From Chloroflexota bacterium (GTDB lineage Bacteria; Chloroflexota; Dehalococcoidia; UBA2979), in assembly GCA_003670575.1 (NCBI GenBank), contig QWRD01000006.1, positions 1-64,000 on the forward strand: a DNA stretch of 64,000 nt, read 5' to 3'. Under the pieces are notes generated by a model, which was not told the origin of the DNA, ran no database searches, and worked only from the letters and a program-made list of their open reading frames with translations. A program made the position numbers and the translations under genes. Shown here in pieces: positions 10,103 through 18,263 of this stretch (position 1 is its first letter; each line of letters starts with the position of its first letter).

Positions 10103-10807
10103 TTACTCGACGTCGTACGCGGCGGTCACGCCCAGCAGCACGCGGTCGGCGAGCCCGCCGATCTCCGCGCGCGCTCGGGCCGCTTCCTCGGCGGACATGC
10201 TGGTGCGCTCGGCGAGTTGCTTCGCTGTCTCGTCCAACGAGCGACGGAAGAACGTGAAGGCCTCCACCGCGCGCAACAACGGCGTGCCGCGCTGGTGGAG
10301 GATCTGGCCGTAGCGCTGGCCGATCTCGTCGACCTCGGCTTCCACCAGCGCGCGCCGACCACCGCGCCGCGAGATGTACTCGCCGACGAGCTCCACTAGG
10401 CGCCGGCCGAGGGGACGCAACGCGTCGCGCTCGTCCTCCTCCATGCTGGGGTACCACGAGGCCGCGCCTTTGCCGCCGGACTGCAACTGCCGGCGGATGC
10501 GAGAGACCGCTGCCGTTTCCAGCGCCGTCTCCGATCGAGGCCCGCCTGGCCCGCCTTCGGTCATCGCCACCAGGTCGCCCTCGGCGAACCGCCGGTGCCC
10601 GCCCGGCGTGCGAAAGCAGCGGATCTCGCCGGAGTCTGCCCAGCGCCGAACTGTCGATTCGTTGACGCCGAGGATCTCGCAGGCGCGGCCGAGGTTCACC
10701 CAACGGGTGACGGCAGGAGTCTGCGAGGCGTTGGTCTGGCGTGCTGGCAAAATCTCACCAAAGTTCTGATCAGATTCGAGCGATCTGCAGTTTACATCCT
10801 CGGCCAT
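10103..10807 (-). CDS. MerR/excisionase-type HTH regulator with a C-terminal helical sensor-like domain
   Basis: Probable transcription regulator of 234 residues. Residues about 28-75 form a winged helix of the MerR/excisionase kind (NLGRACEILGVNESTVRRWADSG, then FRTPGGHRRF). After a Gly-rich linker, residues about 105-230 are an all-helical domain rich in Arg and Glu (LVELVGEYISRRGG; VEAFTFFRRSLDET) that resembles RsbRD-type or globin-like helical sensor domains; this resemblance is by eye only. The start is ATG 10807; a longer frame to 11014 would overlap hemQ. Its place inside the haem operon suggests control by haem, oxygen or a tetrapyrrole intermediate, which is inference. Confidence 0.75.
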   Translation of the reverse strand: MAEDVNCRSLESDQNFGEILPARQTNASQTPAVTRWVNLGRACEILGVNESTVRRWADSGEIRCFRTPGGHRRFAEGDLVAMTEGGPGGPRSETALETAAVSRIRRQLQSGGKGAASWYPSMEEDERDALRPLGRRLVELVGEYISRRGGRRALVEAEVDEIGQRYGQILHQRGTPLLRAVEAFTFFRRSLDETAKQLAERTSMSAEEAARARAEIGGLADRVLLGVTAAYDVE

Positions 10808-10844
10808 GGAAGTGGCGACGCCGCTCCGTGGAGGCCTCGTCGAC

Positions 10845-11633
10845 TCAGTCCCGTGGCAGCAGCCCGCAATAGGCTGCCAGTGCCTGCGGTGCCATCCGAC
10901 GGCAGGTGAACATCGGCGTGTCCCGCTCGGTGTACGACGACGACGCGGAGTCGCGCAGGTCACGCACCAGCGCCAGGAACTCGCCGGGCGAGTCTCCCTC
11001 GAACGCGACGACAAACTCCTGGTCGTCGAGACCGTAGGAGTACGTCGTGTTGATTCGGATGCGGTGGTACGCGTGCCCGATCGCGATGTGCTCGTTCATG
11101 ATCTCCTGCCGGCGATCCTGCGGGAGCTTGTACCACTCGCGAGTCTTCACCATCGGGTACACGAAGAGATACGCCGCGCCGCTGTCATCGGAGCGCAGCC
11201 GCTCCCGACCGGGGTCGCCGGGTGCTGAGGTGTGCAGCGGGTTGGCGTACATGGACCGCATGGTCATCGACAAGAAGGAGTGCGGCTGCTCCAGCGCTGA
11301 CGCCAGCGGGGAGGCGAGCAGTGCGGACTGCCAGTCCATGATCTCCTGCAGATCGTCGGCGACCTGCCAGACCATGAAATCGGTATCGCGCCGCGTGCCC
11401 ACCGTGGTGTAGGTGCGCGTCAACATGCGTTGGGAGGAGCGTTCCAGCAGCTCTGCGAGGCAGCGCGCGGCTTCGGCACGTGCCGCAGCGTCACCGGCAC
11501 GCACCGCGTCGCGCACGCGAAAGAACGTGAACTTCACGAACTGTTTGCCGTGCGGAGACGTCGGCTCCGGCAGGTTCGCCGGGCGGGCGTATGGCGAATG
11601 CGGTGTGCTGGCGCTTCCGGCGTCGGATGTCAC
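10845..11633 (-). CDS. hemQ: Coprohaem decarboxylase (HemQ, chlorite dismutase family)
   Basis: Converts Fe-coproporphyrin III to haem b with peroxide. From GTG 11633 the product has 262 residues. It carries the HemQ signature YPMVKTREWYKLP with the catalytic Tyr, the proximal His in the segment EHIAIGHAYHRI, then NTTYSYGLDDQEFVVAFE and the ending YTERDTPMFTC. There is no distal Arg pattern of true chlorite dismutase that I can recognise, so decarboxylation is the likely role. The start overlaps the ahbAB stop as GTGA (11630-11633). HemQ normally ends the coproporphyrin-dependent pathway; here it sits beside sirohaem-branch genes. Confidence 0.93.
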   Translation of the reverse strand: MTSDAGSASTPHSPYARPANLPEPTSPHGKQFVKFTFFRVRDAVRAGDAAARAEAARCLAELLERSSQRMLTRTYTTVGTRRDTDFMVWQVADDLQEIMDWQSALLASPLASALEQPHSFLSMTMRSMYANPLHTSAPGDPGRERLRSDDSGAAYLFVYPMVKTREWYKLPQDRRQEIMNEHIAIGHAYHRIRINTTYSYGLDDQEFVVAFEGDSPGEFLALVRDLRDSASSSYTERDTPMFTCRRMAPQALAAYCGLLPRD

Positions 11634-12712
11634 CCGCGCACCTCGTCGCCCCGGGCGGCCGCCGCGCAGCGAGTTTCCCACTCGTCGTACTCGGGCGTGT
11701 AGTACGGCAGCCGAATCTTCTTAAATTCGGTGCTGGAGTACAGCATGCGGTGGTCGGTGACCCCCGTCTCCGCAGCGATCGCGTCCGCCACTGCCTCGAC
11801 GCCTTCCGCGCGCGGCGCGTGGATCATCGAGAAGACGTTGTACGGCCAGTCCTCGTACGTCGGGCGCTGGTAGCAGTGCGAGACGTTGCGATAGCCCGCG
11901 ACGAACGTGCCGAACTCAAGAATGCGATCCTGCGGCACATTCCACACGGCCATGCCGTTGGCGCGGAATCCCGCGGCCCGGTGGTTAAGGATCGTCGCAA
12001 AGCGGCGCAGGTGGCCGTGATCGACCATCTGGCGCCCGTGCGCGAGCACCTGCTCCACCGTCATGCCGAGCTTCTTCGCTACAGCCTCGAATGGGGTGGC
12101 GACGTCTGGGAGGTCACCCTGCGTGGCGCGGATGTAGGCGATGTCCGCTTCCGTGATGGGATGCAGGGCTGCCTCTTCGCGACGCTCCTCGGAGTACTCC
12201 GGGGCACCGCGCGCAGCGAGGTCACGCTCGCCGGACATATCGAGAGTGACGCCGATCTTGAAGAGCCGCAGCGTCGGCATCGGGCGTGTAGATGTCGCGC
12301 CGGAGAGTTCGTGGATGCGCTGAATCACGTGGTCAAGGTCGTTGCCGGGCGGCATCGCGACGGTGAACCACACGTTGAAATCATGGTTGCGCTGGTAGTT
12401 GTGGGAGACGCCGGGATGCGCGTTCACCACTGCGACCGCGCGGGCCAACAACTCCGGCTCCACGTGCATCGCGACCAGCGCGGAGGAGTAGCCCAGTGCC
12501 TTGGTGTCGTAGATGGCGCAGACCTGGCGGATTACGCCGGCCGTTCGTGCCTCCTTGAGCCGGCGCAGCGTCTCCTCTTCCGAAATGCCGAGGCGAGCGC
12601 CGACCTCGGCGTAGGGGCGCTCCACCAACGGGTAGCGATCCTGCAGTTCGTTCAGGAGGAGCGAGGTCATTTCATCCAGTGTCATGTTTGGTCGAGGCGC
12701 CGTGGTTGTCAT
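11630..12712 (-). CDS. ahbAB: Sirohaem decarboxylase, fused AhbA-AhbB
   Basis: Lrp/AsnC-like protein of 360 residues formed by two tandem homologous halves. Each half has a winged-helix part and a RAM-like part. The first half (about 1-175) contains VSHNYQRNHDFNVWFT, the second (about 190-345) VSHCYQRPTYEDWPYNVF, the hallmark pair of the AhbA and AhbB subunits that decarboxylate sirohaem to 12,18-didecarboxysirohaem. In most organisms the two are separate genes. ATG 12712 overlaps the aldo/keto reductase stop (ATGA). A pure regulator role is the alternative, but these paired motifs and the haem operon context favour the enzyme. Confidence 0.88.
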   Translation of the reverse strand: MTTTAPRPNMTLDEMTSLLLNELQDRYPLVERPYAEVGARLGISEEETLRRLKEARTAGVIRQVCAIYDTKALGYSSALVAMHVEPELLARAVAVVNAHPGVSHNYQRNHDFNVWFTVAMPPGNDLDHVIQRIHELSGATSTRPMPTLRLFKIGVTLDMSGERDLAARGAPEYSEERREEAALHPITEADIAYIRATQGDLPDVATPFEAVAKKLGMTVEQVLAHGRQMVDHGHLRRFATILNHRAAGFRANGMAVWNVPQDRILEFGTFVAGYRNVSHCYQRPTYEDWPYNVFSMIHAPRAEGVEAVADAIAAETGVTDHRMLYSSTEFKKIRLPYYTPEYDEWETRCAAAARGDEVRG

Positions 12713-13722
12713 GGCCGTGCTACCGCCTGTTCTACTTCGCGGGGGAGCCCGTAGTTTGTCTCGAACAGCGCCTGGATGCGCGCCGCCTCGTCGGTGGTGA
12801 TGTCCGCGACGTCCGAGGCGCCGCAGAACTCGTCCACCTGATCGAGGTTGTAGATGTTGGGGAGCGCGCTGACGACGGTGGGATCGTGCAGCACGTAGCG
12901 TAGCGCCGCCTGGCCGAGCGTGCGTCCGGTGCCGTTGGTCAGGAAGTCGAGCTGTTGGATCTTCTGCAGCCCGTTCGTGAGCCACGCTTTCGGGCGGTGG
13001 CTGCGGTGGTCGTTCGCGTCGAACGTGGTATTCGCGTCGTACTTGCCTTCGAGCATGCCCGAGGAGTGCGGCACCCGCACCAGCAACGACCGACCGGTCT
13101 CCCGCGCGGCGGCGATGAGTTCGCGGCCGGGATCGAGTTCCAGCGCATTGTAGATCATCTGCACGGTGTCGACCGGTCGGTCGCGCAGCGAGTACAGCCC
13201 CTCGTCCAGCCAGCCGATCGCCGGGCCCAGCGCGACGCCGATGGAGCGTACCTTGCCGGAGGCGCGCACCTTGTCCAGGAACATCCAGAGCGCGTCCTCG
13301 CGAAGGTGGTCGCCACGCACATTGTGCAGTTGCCAGACGTCGATGTAGTCCGTGCCCAGGCGCTCCAGCGAGTCATCCAGTGCCTGCTCCAGAAAGGGGA
13401 TGTCCAGGCGGTGTGGCGCCTCGCGATGGCCCTCGCGCCGCTCGCCCATCGCCGCCTTCCAGTCGTAGCCGAACTTGGTACCGATCACGATCTTCTGGCG
13501 GTCGGCGCCGGGGAAGGCCAGCGCCAAGGCGGTCTCGCCGCGCCCGTTGCCGTACGTGTCAGCCGTGTCGAAGAAGGTGATGCCGCGGTCGAAGGACTGC
13601 CGCAGCAGCGTGGTCGACTGCTCATCGGTGTATTGGCCCCACCAGCCGGTGGCCATCGTCCAGACTCCGAAGCCGACCTCGGAGACCTGTACGTCGCTGC
13701 CCGCGATAGTCCGGTATCGCAT
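12709..13722 (-). CDS. Aldo/keto reductase
   Basis: NADPH-dependent TIM-barrel oxidoreductase of 337 residues. The catalytic tetrad is visible: Asp and Tyr in FDTADTYGNG, Lys in IGTKFGYDW and His in VWQLHNVRGD. ATG 13722 has an AAAGGG ribosome site upstream; the stop overlaps the ahbAB start by 4 nt. It is the first gene of the haem operon, so the operon promoter should lie in 13723-13922. A role in tetrapyrrole synthesis is not known for the family; it may detoxify aldehydes such as methylglyoxal. Confidence 0.88.
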   Translation of the reverse strand: MRYRTIAGSDVQVSEVGFGVWTMATGWWGQYTDEQSTTLLRQSFDRGITFFDTADTYGNGRGETALALAFPGADRQKIVIGTKFGYDWKAAMGERREGHREAPHRLDIPFLEQALDDSLERLGTDYIDVWQLHNVRGDHLREDALWMFLDKVRASGKVRSIGVALGPAIGWLDEGLYSLRDRPVDTVQMIYNALELDPGRELIAAARETGRSLLVRVPHSSGMLEGKYDANTTFDANDHRSHRPKAWLTNGLQKIQQLDFLTNGTGRTLGQAALRYVLHDPTVVSALPNIYNLDQVDEFCGASDVADITTDEAARIQALFETNYGLPREVEQAVARP

Positions 13723-13922
13723 GTCGTCCGCCCTTTCGTTTCGCGTCCAGAGCGTCGGTGCAAAACCTCCCAGCGACAACGGGGGGAGATGGCAGGTTCA
13801 TGCAGATTTGGTGAGATTCTTGCCCGAGAGTCCCGGAAGTCCGTGGCCGATGGTCAACGCGACATTGCCGGTCGTGTTGGCGGTGCCCGAGATGTGGCCC
13901 GCGCGGTGATGTTCTGCGCGGC

Positions 13923-15170
13923 CTAGCCTCGATCAGGGCGCCGTTCGCCACGCCCGGACGAGTTCGGCCCGCGCCGCACCGCGCCCGGACCGAAGCGATC
14001 CCGGATCGCGTCCACCACGTGATCCAGTCGCTCCTCGCGTGGTTGCGGCTCGCCGAGGCCCATCTGCGGGTCGTCCAGTCGCAGTTGCACCTCGTCGCCG
14101 ACGAGGTTGGTAGCGCCCACGCCGATGAGGCGCACCGGCCGCCGTCCGGCCTCCCCTAGCACGGCATCCAGCAGGGCGTTGCCCGCGGCGGCCAACTGCG
14201 CGTTGGACTGTGCGGGCCGGTCGAGGGTGTGCGATCGAGTGACCGTCGTGAAATCGCTCCACCGCAGTTTCAGCGTGACTGTGCGCGCTCGGCGGCCGGC
14301 CCGCCGCAGATCCGCGCCCACTTGCTCCGCCTGCGATCGCAGCACCCGGCGCAGCGCGTCGCGATCCGTCACGTCCGTCTCGAATGTCACCTCGCGCGAG
14401 ACCGAGACTGGCGCGCGCGGCAGTGCCCGCACCAGTGTGGCGTCGATTCCTCGCGCACGTTCGCTCAACTGCAGGCCTGCGCTGCCGAAGCGCGCGTTGA
14501 GCCACGCCGGGTCGAGTGCCGCTGCCTGACCGATCGTGCGCACCCCTGCGGCGCGCAGCTGCTCCGCGAGGCGAGGCCCCACCATCGGCAGCTCGCGCAG
14601 CGGCAGCGGGGCGAGGAACGCAGCATCGCCGCCGGGTGGTAGCTCCAGCAGCCCGTCCGGCTTCGCGCGATCGGATGCCACCTTCGCCGTGGTGCGGCCG
14701 TCCGCGATCCCGACCGAGACCGCGAGGCCCACCTCGGCGCGCACGCGCTCGCGGATCGAGGTGGCGACGCGGTGTGCCGCGCCTACGCCCTCGCCGATCC
14801 CCGTGAGGTCGACGTATGCCTCGTCGAGGCCGGCGGACTCTACGAGCGGGGAGCAGTCCTGTAGCACGGCGTGGAACTGTGCCGACGCCGCTCGATAGCG
14901 CCCGAAGTCCGGCGCGACAACGATTGCCTGCGGGCACAGTCGCAGCGCTTGCGACATCGGCTGTGCCGAGTGGCAGCCGAACACTCGTGCCTCGTACGAG
15001 GCAGTTGCGACCACCGAGCGTGGCCCCGTGCCGCCGACGAGCACCGGCTGTCCGATGAGTGCAGGAGCGCGCAACCGTTCGACCGCGACGAAGAACGTGT
15101 CCAGATCGCAGTGTGAGATACGGCGGACGATGCGTGTGTCGACGCCGTCAGGGTGTCTGCTGCTGGTCAT
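13923..15170 (-). CDS. dinB: DNA polymerase IV (Y family)
   Basis: Low-fidelity polymerase that copies past damaged bases. The 415-residue protein has the metal-binding Asp22 and Asp24 in SHCDLDTFFVAVE and the second acidic pair D116/E117 in SAGLDEAYVDLTG, then a helix-hairpin-helix segment (PMVGPRLAEQLRAAGV) and the little-finger domain. The catalytic triad SIDE of many homologues is GLDE here. There is no obvious beta-clamp motif at the very end, where the tail is Arg/Gly-rich. GAGGA precedes ATG 15170. Confidence 0.94.
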   Translation of the reverse strand: MTSSRHPDGVDTRIVRRISHCDLDTFFVAVERLRAPALIGQPVLVGGTGPRSVVATASYEARVFGCHSAQPMSQALRLCPQAIVVAPDFGRYRAASAQFHAVLQDCSPLVESAGLDEAYVDLTGIGEGVGAAHRVATSIRERVRAEVGLAVSVGIADGRTTAKVASDRAKPDGLLELPPGGDAAFLAPLPLRELPMVGPRLAEQLRAAGVRTIGQAAALDPAWLNARFGSAGLQLSERARGIDATLVRALPRAPVSVSREVTFETDVTDRDALRRVLRSQAEQVGADLRRAGRRARTVTLKLRWSDFTTVTRSHTLDRPAQSNAQLAAAGNALLDAVLGEAGRRPVRLIGVGATNLVGDEVQLRLDDPQMGLGEPQPREERLDHVVDAIRDRFGPGAVRRGPNSSGRGERRPDRG

Positions 15171-15236
15171 GGACAGCGTCCTCGTCGCGCGATCGGGATC
15201 CGGCGCGGGACATCAGGGCAGGTCGATCCGTCGTGC

Positions 15237-15722
15237 CTAGTGGTGGCCGACTTCCGTCCGCCCAGTGCCGTTCCCGTTGCTCGGGACGGTCGTGAGGTTG
15301 GGGCGAGTCGTGGTGCCATCGGCGGCGGGGGCCGGCGCTGCGGGCTCTGCGGTGTCGACAGCCTCGCCTTCGCGGAGCGTGGAGTCCGCCGGAGTCGTCG
15401 TGGCGTCCTCGGCCTGAGCGTCCGGATCGGCCTCCGCGTCCTCGTCCGGCTCGACGACGACCATGCGCTGGCCCTGCATCTCGCCCTCGGTGACCGAGGC
15501 AAGCGCCTCGTCCGAGGTTTGGCCGAGGCGCATACGCCTCGCGATTGCCACGCCCGCCAGTACGATCAGCGATGTAGAGACCGCCGCCCCGCCGGCGATG
15601 AACTTGTGCCGACGTACCAACTCAGGGAAGCGCTCCAGCGCCTGGTACGCCAGCTGCACGGCGTCGCGCGCCGCGCGGTCAATCGGTTCGCCGCCGCTCG
15701 GGTTTCCGGTCTTCTCGGTCAT
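15237..15722 (-). CDS. Small single-pass membrane protein of unknown function
   Basis: A 161-residue protein I do not recognise. Residues 1-38 are polar and helical (AYQALERFPELVRRHKF), residues about 40-62 form one hydrophobic span (AAVSTSLIVLAGVAIA) followed by ARRMR, and the remaining 95 residues are a low-complexity acidic tail rich in Asp, Glu, Ala, Pro and Thr. The ribosome site GGGAG precedes ATG 15722, and codon use matches its neighbours. It sits between dinB and ribH on the same strand. Confidence 0.7.
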   Translation of the reverse strand: MTEKTGNPSGGEPIDRAARDAVQLAYQALERFPELVRRHKFIAGGAAVSTSLIVLAGVAIARRMRLGQTSDEALASVTEGEMQGQRMVVVEPDEDAEADPDAQAEDATTTPADSTLREGEAVDTAEPAAPAPAADGTTTRPNLTTVPSNGNGTGRTEVGHH

Positions 15723-15765
15723 CTCGGACTCCCTGGTGTGATGCGAACGCGTGATGAGGTGCGAG

Positions 15766-16254
15766 TCATCCCGATGCCCCCTCGTCCGGGGGATCGACCA
15801 GTGCGCGGAGCGTGGCCATCTCGATGGCCGCCAGCATCGCCTCGCGGCCCTTGTTGCCGACGGTGCCGCCGGCGCGCGCCTGCGCCTGCTCCAGATTGTC
15901 CGAGGTGATCACGCCGAAGGTCACCGGGACGTCGTAATCACGGGCCGTTTCCGCTACACCCCGAGCAGCCTCGCCGGCCACAAAGTCGAAGTGGGGGGTC
16001 TGGCCGCGGATCACCGCACCAACACATGCAATCGCGTCGTAGTTGCCGCTGTCCGCCAGCCAGCGTGCGGCCGTCGCCAGCTCGAATGCGCCGGGCACCC
16101 AGACCACGTCGATCGCCTCGTCGGCGACGCCGCACTCGCGCGCGGTGTCCACCGCGCCGCTCAGCAGCTTCTCGGTGATCAGTTCGTTGAAGCGCGATAC
16201 CACGATGCCGATGCGCAATTCGCTGCCGTCCAGTGAGCCCTCGAACGTACGCAT
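15766..16254 (-). CDS. ribH: 6,7-dimethyl-8-ribityllumazine synthase
   Basis: Penultimate step of riboflavin synthesis: joins the ribitylamino-pyrimidine with 3,4-dihydroxy-2-butanone 4-phosphate. The 162-residue protein has the family start (IGIVVSRFNELIT), the substrate-binding WVPGAFELA and the segment TPHFDFVAGEAARG that holds the catalytic His. The start overlaps the ribBA stop by one base (TAATG at 16252-16256). Last gene of the rib operon. Confidence 0.96.
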   Translation of the reverse strand: MRTFEGSLDGSELRIGIVVSRFNELITEKLLSGAVDTARECGVADEAIDVVWVPGAFELATAARWLADSGNYDAIACVGAVIRGQTPHFDFVAGEAARGVAETARDYDVPVTFGVITSDNLEQAQARAGGTVGNKGREAMLAAIEMATLRALVDPPDEGASG

Positions 16255-17603
16255 TAGGCGAGTCCTCCGGTCTGCGTCACATCACCGGCATCGGCGGAGG
16301 GATCGTCCAGGCCCTGCGCGCCCAGGAGGTGGCCCATCTTTTCGCGCTTGGTCTGGAGGTAGCGCAGGTTGTGCGGGTTCGGCTCCACCTCGATCGGGAT
16401 GCGCTCCACGATCTCGAGTCCGAAGCCCTCGAGGCCCGAGCGCTTCGCCGGGTTGTTCGTCATGAGTCGCAACTTGCGCACACCAAGATCCAGCAGGATC
16501 TGCATGCCAATGCCGTACTCGCGCCCATCCGCGGGCAGGCCGAGTGCCTCGTTCGCCTCCACCGTGTCCATCCCGCCGTCCTGCAGGTGGTAGGCGCGGA
16601 TCTTGTTGTGCAGGCCGATGCCTCGGCCCTCCTGATCCATGTAGAGGATCACCCCGCGCCCCGCGTCCGCGACGCGTTGCATCGCGACCTCTAGCTGCTC
16701 GCCGCAGTCGCAACGCAGCGAGCCGAAGACATCGCCGGTGATGCACTGGTCGTGCACGCGTGCCAGCACTGGCTCGCCCGTCGTGATCTCGCCCATCACC
16801 AGCGCCAGGTGCTCCTTGGCATCGATGCGCGTGCGATAGGCGATCGCCGTGAACTCGCCGAAGGGAGTCGGCAGGTTGGACTCCGCGACGCGCTCAACGA
16901 GGCGCTCCGTGCGCACCCGGTACGCGATGAGGTCGTCGACGGCGATGATCTTGAGGCCATGCGTCGCCGCGAAGACCCGTAGGTCTGGCATGCGCGCCAT
17001 GGTCCCGTCGTCGCGCATGATCTCGCAGATGACGGCGGCCGGCGCCAGTCCCGCGAGCGTTGCGAGGTCGACCGATGCCTCTGTCTGGCCCGCTCGCACC
17101 AGCACACCACCCGCGCGAGCGCGCAGCGGGAACATGTGGCCGGGGTGCGTGAGATCCTCGGGGCCGGCTGCCGGGTCGACGAGCACCTGAACGGTGCGCG
17201 CGCGGTCCGCAGCGGAGATGCCGGTGGTGACACCCTCGCGGGCTTCCACGCTGACGGTGAAGGCGGTGCCGAGGGGCGCCGTGTTCTCGCGGGCCATCAT
17301 CGGCAACTTGAGGTAATCCAGGCGCTCACCGGTCATCGCGACACAGATCAGGCCGCGGGCGTGCATCGCCATGAAATTGATGAGCTCGGCGGTGCATGCC
17401 TGCGCCGGGACGCAGACATCGCCTTCGTTCTCGCGATCCTTGTTGTCGACGATGATCACCGGCCGACCGGCGCGGAACTCGGCGATGCCTTCTTCGATGC
17501 TCGCGAGGCCGGAGTCCAACTCGTCAGGTGCGCCATCTGCCGCGGCGCCGGACGGGATGCCGGTGGGAACACCTGACGGGGTACCGGTGGGGGTGTTGGT
17601 CAT
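16254..17603 (-). CDS. ribBA: Bifunctional 3,4-dihydroxy-2-butanone-4-phosphate synthase / GTP cyclohydrolase II
   Basis: Starts both arms of riboflavin synthesis. Residues about 30-235 are the DHBP synthase domain (IVDNKDRENEGDV; HPGHMFPLRARAGGV); residues about 240-430 are GTP cyclohydrolase II with the zinc Cys motif in VFGSLRCDCGEQLE and the DQEGRGIGL segment. In the DHBP domain the motif usually read as GHTEA is GQTEA, replacing a histidine that binds metal in characterised enzymes; other active-site motifs are intact and some homologues may share this. The N-terminus has a Thr/Pro/Gly repeat-like tract and the C-terminus a short tail. Confidence 0.95.
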   Translation of the reverse strand: MTNTPTGTPSGVPTGIPSGAAADGAPDELDSGLASIEEGIAEFRAGRPVIIVDNKDRENEGDVCVPAQACTAELINFMAMHARGLICVAMTGERLDYLKLPMMARENTAPLGTAFTVSVEAREGVTTGISAADRARTVQVLVDPAAGPEDLTHPGHMFPLRARAGGVLVRAGQTEASVDLATLAGLAPAAVICEIMRDDGTMARMPDLRVFAATHGLKIIAVDDLIAYRVRTERLVERVAESNLPTPFGEFTAIAYRTRIDAKEHLALVMGEITTGEPVLARVHDQCITGDVFGSLRCDCGEQLEVAMQRVADAGRGVILYMDQEGRGIGLHNKIRAYHLQDGGMDTVEANEALGLPADGREYGIGMQILLDLGVRKLRLMTNNPAKRSGLEGFGLEIVERIPIEVEPNPHNLRYLQTKREKMGHLLGAQGLDDPSADAGDVTQTGGLA

Positions 17604-17641
17604 CCGCGTCTCCTGAGCTGCTGCCTCGCTGCGGTGGACGC

Positions 17642-18232
17642 CTATGAGGTCGCCAGCCGCTCCGCAAGCATCTGTTCGACGTACCGGGCGATGATATCGG
17701 TCTCCAAGTTGATGCTAGCACCGGGCTGGCGTGCCGTCAGGTTCGTGTGCTCCTGCGTGTACTGCACCAGCGAGACCGCGAACGTGCCGTCGACCTTATC
17801 GATCACCGTCAGCGAAGCACCGTCTAGGCAGACCGGCCCCTTCACCGCGATGTAGCGCAGGTACTCCGCCGGTGGGCGCACGCGGAAGATCAGCGCGTCA
17901 CCTTCAGGAGTCATGCTGTCCAGCACGCAGGTGGTCTCTATCACCCCGCGCACGATGTGGCCGGAGAGGCGGTCGCTCGGCCGCACGGAGCGCTCCAGGT
18001 TCACCCGGTCGCCGGCCTTCGCCTCTACGAGGTTGGATCGGCGAAACGTCTCCGGCATGACATCGAAGGTCATGCTGGTTGTGTCCATCTCTCGGACGGT
18101 GAGGTCCACGCCGTTGACGGCGATCGAGTCGCCGAGCTTTGTATCGTCGATCACGGTGGAGCACGCGATGACCAGCACCCCGCCCTGCACGTGCCGGACG
18201 GTTCCGACCTCCTCGATGATTCCTGTGAACAC
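17642..18232 (-). CDS. ribE: Riboflavin synthase, alpha chain
   Basis: Dismutates two lumazine molecules into riboflavin. The GTG at 18232 gives the family N-terminus (V)FTGIIEEVG and has AAGGAG five nt upstream; another GTG at 18238 lies inside that ribosome site and is rejected. The 196-residue product contains two tandem lumazine-binding barrels, the second with the matching segment (HIVRGVIETT; KGPVCLDGASLTV). It lies about 30 nt after ribD. Confidence 0.95.
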   Translation of the reverse strand: MFTGIIEEVGTVRHVQGGVLVIACSTVIDDTKLGDSIAVNGVDLTVREMDTTSMTFDVMPETFRRSNLVEAKAGDRVNLERSVRPSDRLSGHIVRGVIETTCVLDSMTPEGDALIFRVRPPAEYLRYIAVKGPVCLDGASLTVIDKVDGTFAVSLVQYTQEHTNLTARQPGASINLETDIIARYVEQMLAERLATS

Positions 18233-18263
18233 GGTCACTCCTTCGGGGCCACTTGCCCCTCCG

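Noticed and set aside
10808-11014. Extension of the MerR-like regulator into hemQ
   Set aside because: The added residues are read out of frame from hemQ and carry no similarity.
18235-18238. GTG 18238 as the ribE start
   Set aside because: It lies within the AAGGAG ribosome site; GTG 18232 gives correct spacing and the family N-terminus.
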